From the NCBI RefSeq assembly GCF_963678975.1, contig NC_089276.1:25775059-25839058 (forward strand): a DNA stretch of 64,000 nucleotides, in the 5' to 3' direction. This document shows positions 59,131-64,000 of the stretch, in pieces. Position numbers and translations under genes: made by a program. The notes beneath the pieces are model-generated. The model was not told the DNA's origin. It saw only the letters and a list, made by a program, of their open reading frames with translations, and did no database searches. Position 1 is the stretch's first letter. The number at the start of each line of letters is the position of its first letter. The DNA comes from Dysidea avara. Lineage: Eukaryota > Porifera > Demospongiae > Dictyoceratida > Dysideidae.

Positions 59131-60880
59131 TCCAGAATGACCCCAACACCAGACAAGGACAGTTGGGCACTCACTTGGCTATGCTGGCACACACACATGC
59201 CTCACTTTGCACACAGGCACATACACACACATGCACACACACACTACACACTAGTAGCTATGAAAAAACTACTAAATAGCTATGCTTCAGATAAGGCTTC
59301 CTTGAAGGTAGCTTTGACAATTAAATTTCATACTCCAGTTAATACAGTCACTTCAACTCTATTATTAGTAGCATGAAGGTATGCTGGTCTTCTGAGAAAC
59401 TTTATCCTTCATTATTAATTTAACATAGTATCAGATAACTGCTGTTACATAAACAAACATACCAAACACGTATTACAGGTATTGTGTAATGCATAATCTG
59501 AAGCTGTGCCACATCAGAACAGGACAGATAATTTCTAACAACAAAATCTATTAGGGCATTACAAAGATGGCCATTATCTATTACATAGATAATAAGAGGT
59601 GTAATGATACTACTTCTCTTGAAGACAAAGAATAGTTAAATTCCTGCACACCCCACGTAACCCAATATATAAACTAAAGCCTACATATACTCATTCCAAG
59701 CTGACCACTTTATACAATTAGTTCCTGAACAACTACAATGTCTCATTTCCTCATCAATATGCATCCCAAGTACAGGAGAGAGTGTCATGCACAATGTTGT
59801 CCACTCAAGTAAAAATACTTATATAGTCATTCATGTGATGACATCCGTTAGACAAGGATTACCTATAGCTATGGAGTAAGTTTTCCTCATAAAATTCTAC
59901 CTGTCTAATACACCTGTACAAACCACAATGAAATCACTTGACTGTAATCTTTAAAATACATAAGCTTAACAACATGTGAAAACTGAAGCACACCTTATCT
60001 TTGTTGCCATGCAGTTTTACAAATGAGGTGACTCGAGGCCTTGTTGTACAAAATTCCATCACATTAAAATATTCACCAATGATGACATGCAGTGCACAGA
60101 TTAGGCTTAAAGGTTTAGCCACTGGAATTTGGAAAGGTTAATAAATTTAACAATTATTATCCCTGCTGGTTTAATCCCCAGAATTTGTACAAATACTTGA
60201 TGGTTACAGTTTAAAGCTAGAATGAGAACTGAGCACATGACCATGCCAGTACAAGGAATATACCCTGAATTGATGTGGGTATGTATAGATTATGTCTAAT
60301 AGCCTTCATTGACTGTGTACAGCTCCTCTTATCATTACATTGTAGACAGAAACCTTCACACTCACTTCTAATTTAATAACTCATCAAGTTATTCGAAATA
60401 AAACCCTGCTCAAATAATTACACTACATAGCTACGTAGACCCCTCATGTGCAACAAATAGCAAAGTGTCTCCTTATTAATTGTCATAATATTAGCCATTA
60501 CATACATATAGTTCTCTATGTATAACACCAAGTCATCTATATATATAGCTATATAGTACATGGGATGGACAAGCCAATCATTAAAATTGAAATGGACCTA
60601 TCTTACTGCAGTAAAATCAAAGTGGAAACCAATTTCATACATACAGCAACAATGTGGCTTTGTACTGCTTTGCATTACAACATTTACTTCCTAGCAAAAA
60701 GGATTTTGTGCAGTGCATTTACATATTTTAAACTTCATGTGCACAGCATGTGATAATGTTAACGAGTTACCAAGTATGTACAATGTCATCAGCACTAATC
60801 CATACAAAACAGACTGTAATTGAATAAACAAAGCTACATGTAGCAGTTGTAATTGTATGTAGTATCTACCTAAAACACTA
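59131..60880. other. AT-rich sequence, nothing recognised
   Basis: No supported gene or element. Confidence 0.35.
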
Positions 60881-60883
60881 CAT

Positions 60884-60895
60884 GTGTGTGTGTGT

Positions 60896-60964
<69 letters not shown>

Positions 60965-61160
60965 TGTGTGTGTAGTGTGTGTGTATGTGTAGTGTGTGCT
61001 GTGTGTGTGTGTGTGTGTGTAGTGTGCGTTATGTGTGTGTGTGTAGTGTGTGTGGTTTGTGTGTGTGTTTTGTGTGTGTATGTGTGCGTGTGTGCGTGCA
61101 TGTAGTGTGTGTGTTTGTTGTGTGTGCATGCGTGTGCGTGCGTGCGTGCGTGTGTGTGTG
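60884..61160. repeat. (GT)n microsatellite
   Basis: Pure GT for about 50 bases, then interrupted variants with TAGTGTG. All overlapping long frames are repeat translation. Confidence 0.95.
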
Positions 61161-61500
61161 TACCATCCTGTGGTCGTACCATCCTGGGAGTATCAAGATA
61201 CCAACAGTGGAAAGAGGGTATTACTACTCAACAATTGTCAGCCCAGTTTGGCATGCTTCGGTCAAGGAGATTGCAGTGGTTAGGCCACTTGGGTCGTATG
61301 GATGATGATTGCATTCCTAAACAACTTGTTTGGTGAACTGATGCAAAGGTGGCCATTCCATGGACCTAAGAAGAGATAGCGTGATGAGGTAGTGGGTGAT
61401 TTGCATGCCATTGTTGTTGGGGTTCCAGTTGTGTCAAGATCATAAGCAGTGGTTGGAGATGTGTTCCAGTGCTGTTGATGTTCTGGCACAGAACAGAGGG
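61160..61500 (+). pseudogene. C-terminal fragment of a LINE protein
   Basis: The frame reads GVSRYQQWKEGITTQQLSAQ, then LRSRRLQWLGHLGRMDDDCI and PKQLVW before a stop, and continues in other frames (RWPFHGPKKR, DEVVGDLHAI). The RRLxWLGHxxRMDDxRxPKxL motif is characteristic of the region after the reverse transcriptase in several LINE clades. It abuts the GT tract, has stops and frameshifts, and is a relic. Confidence 0.7.
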
Positions 61501-61780
61501 ACAATGTTTTTTTTTCAATCTAGGGACTTTTTACTGTGTGTCTCAGGAGAAGGAGTGACTTACCAAGACATTGTAACTTTTGTGGAGCTAGCAACTTGTT
61601 ACTGGTTCAGGAGGAATCCTAGAACGCTGCCATCATGGTTCACTGCAAGTGTGTGCGTGTGCATGCGTGCGTGCGTGCATTTGCGTGCGTGCGTGTGTGT
61701 GTAAGGCTTGTGTAACCAAGAAACCAAGACTCCTAACAAAGCATTAAGTACAATCCTTTAATAACTTTTTGACATAGTAG
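61501..61780. other. LINE flank and GT-rich interspersion
   Basis: Includes a GTGCGTGCGT-rich stretch at about 61650-61702. No distinct gene. Confidence 0.35.

Positions 61781-61782
<2 letters not shown>

Positions 61783-61838
<56 letters not shown>
61783..61838. repeat. (CA)n microsatellite
   Basis: About 28 CA units. Confidence 0.95.
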
Positions 61839-61839
<1 letters not shown>

Positions 61840-63624
61840 GGATGCTATCTGATATTTGATTTCCTGATGCTTTTGTAGATGCATGAGGTCAGGGAAATAA
61901 GCTTACTATACTGTCTACTTCATTGAAAGTGATATTGAAACTAACAATTCTTAGCTATTTTACTGCCTATTAGCTCAGCCTGGTACAACACAATTTCCAA
62001 TTCATGATGGAAATTAAACTGCTTCCAAATCAAGATAGTAAAATGTGCTTACAAATTAAGAACATTTCCTATAGCCACATTAAGTCAAGTTGACATTGTT
62101 TCATTACACAATATGAGCATGGTTATAAAAGGAATGGTATGGCTTTATATTGTTACACAAATCTTGAAAGTAGAAAACAATTGATTTTAGCTCCCCATAT
62201 TTGACTTGGATAAATAACAGCTATATAGTTACACTGTACATAGTTCAACTTTCAGAGTCATCAGTTTTCAGATTAAATTTACAAAAATATTATTTGTTGT
62301 ATATTATAACAACCATAATCTTGTTAATTATATAAAGTTCACTACAGCAGGTAAGTTAATTATCTCAACATATTCAGATATGGGTATAGATTGAATTAGG
62401 GATTAAATGTATAGTATTTTTTAAGTAGCTGCTAAAAGCTTTGTGATAATAGCTGCAAGTATACACAAGAGATGCAAGGTCAAAAAGTAAGGAGTGTAAT
62501 TGTATGGTAAAAAGGAATTTGCAATATTTTGGAAACCAATGGTTAAAATATGTTATAGTGCAAAGGAATACCAGGATATCGAAAGAAAGGATGTTTATTC
62601 TGCAGGATTATTGTTGAAGTCTGTAATGTAGTCATAGCATCTGTGGATGAATTTAACTAATTCCTTGTTTCGGTTTATCTTTTAAATTTACCTTTATTTG
62701 TTTTGCTAAGTTTTCTTATACTGTGCTGTAGTGTATATGCATCTTTAGGGAATCTTCAACTTAAATTTTTAATAACTTTTTTAAAGAGTTACTGTGGTTC
62801 GTCTCTCCATCATGAAATTTGTGTCCAAACCTGACCCAGTGAGTAAAGAGTAGCTATTTTATCATGTAAACAGCCACATATTCATGGCTCTTTCATTATT
62901 TTATATTCAAATATTAATTCTGAGAATTATTATGATGGGATTTAAAACTGGCTTGTGTACGTATATGCTTCATTTTCTGGTGTGCTTTTATATATGTTTT
63001 TCAAGTATAAACCACCATTAATGGTTATTTCACATTCACCATTCGTGGAGACACCATTATATTGCCATAATGTAATCAGTGGTAGACTGAGATAGTTGTG
63101 TACATTTTCTTGCAGAGACTGCTGTGCATGCAATTCAAAAATGTATTACTATAGTGTAATACAAGTTCCACCAATTCTGTTTGTTGTGTTAAGTCTTGAA
63201 GTATACAACATGAATAACTTCTTCTACAATTTTATTTATAATGATGTGATATTTTAAATACATACTGTGAGTCCATTTATAGCTACATACATAAGTGTGG
63301 TACATGTTGTTCACACACTGCATGTGTACAAATATTCATATAACCATCAATCAAAGTAACTAAATGCCACTAGTCAAGTGATAGCCTTTATTACCTCACT
63401 TTTGATAACCATTAGGTTGTGTAGGCTAACAGCAAACACATGACTAGTATGCATGATTTTTAAAAAACAGTATTCAAGTATAAATGTACATGCTGAACGC
63501 CAAAAAGAGAGTATTTATTCCAGCTGTACTTCCATCATTCTTAATCTTTGTCTGCAGCAAACAGTTATAAGTTCTGGATTTGTGTACTCGCTTGATACAA
63601 GCAAGTGAAGCTATGCACACATGG
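61839..63624. other. AT-rich sequence, nothing recognised
   Basis: No supported gene or element boundary. Confidence 0.35.
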
Positions 63625-64000
63625 ATTACTATGCAAAATGGGCCAAATTTAATAATAAGCTGTTGCTGTAATGAACATGAACAACTGGACATCACTATAC
63701 AACATACTGGGATTAGAGTTGTGACAGCTAACCCTGCAGCGTTTCTTCACATGTATAGCAAGCATTATATATATACATATCTTTCTATGCACTCTTACTT
63801 TACATATATACAAACTGCTTCAGTGTAAAATAGCCACTTGAATGGTGTCACTTTAAATTGTTTTGTACACGGTCTACTAACTATTTGGTTGATTGTAATA
63901 CATATATGGTATTGTTAGATCACGATAATCCCTGTTGGCAGCAGTACAATGTGATATTGATAGTCTTTTGTATCTTAACTGATGATGTATAATATATGGA
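63625..64000 (+). repeat. Dispersed repeat, uninterrupted copy (empty site)
   Basis: 63630-63760 matches 1830-1960 and 63784-63990 matches 3755-3965, with only a short AT stretch between them. This is the pre-insertion form of the locus at 1961-3720. It continues beyond the window. Confidence 0.8.

Overview
The window is AT-rich, repeat-crowded DNA from an animal nuclear genome. Genes are spliced with short GT-AG introns, there are no operons or bacterial-type genes, and several LINE reverse-transcriptase relics, many small terminal-inverted-repeat (TIR) elements and long CA and CATA microsatellites are present. The repeat style suggests an early-branching invertebrate, most likely a demosponge. 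That assignment is recollection of repeat character, not proof. A 200-base run of N marks an assembly gap at 35797-35996.

The only convincing host protein genes are three paralogues of one secreted protein family that I do not recognise: gene A (9096-10259, minus), gene B (13780-14893, plus) and gene C (21378-22636, plus). Each has a TATAAATA box, a signal peptide, a variable N-glycosylated N-terminal stretch and three coding exons joined by two phase-0 introns. Exons 2 and 3 are strongly conserved, with eight cysteines shared by all three copies and the same C-terminal WCHY. Size, predicted helix content, secretion and all-phase-0 introns resemble four-helix cytokine-type ligands; that is inference. 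A and B are head to head, and B and C are tandem.

The second major structure is a giant inverted repeat, about 16.2 kb from 28636 to 44839. Its two arms of nearly 8 kb differ by roughly 1 to a few percent where I compared them. Each outer end carries a GC-rich hairpin. The centre is a tandem array of about 43-bp units that flips orientation near 36936. Both arms carry the same MITE (566 bp in each arm), CA tract, decayed reverse-transcriptase tail and splice-site-bounded exon-like segments. The sequence gap lies inside the array, and its two edges carry the same 235 bp, so the gap is probably a failed overlap.

The rest is transposon-derived. There is a 1.76-kb insertion (1961-3720) whose unfilled counterpart lies at 63625-64000. 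Small TIR elements with visible target-site duplications lie at 5731-6242, 6744-7190, 10686-11019, 11811-12069 and 54420-54721. LINE remnants lie at 12601-12951, 24120-25590, 45830-46390 and 61160-61500. A second, older palindromic element spans 46655-49128, and a large TIR element rich in AGTTTT lies at 52405-53709. From 50 to 64 kb I found no convincing gene, only repeats and unassigned AT-rich sequence.
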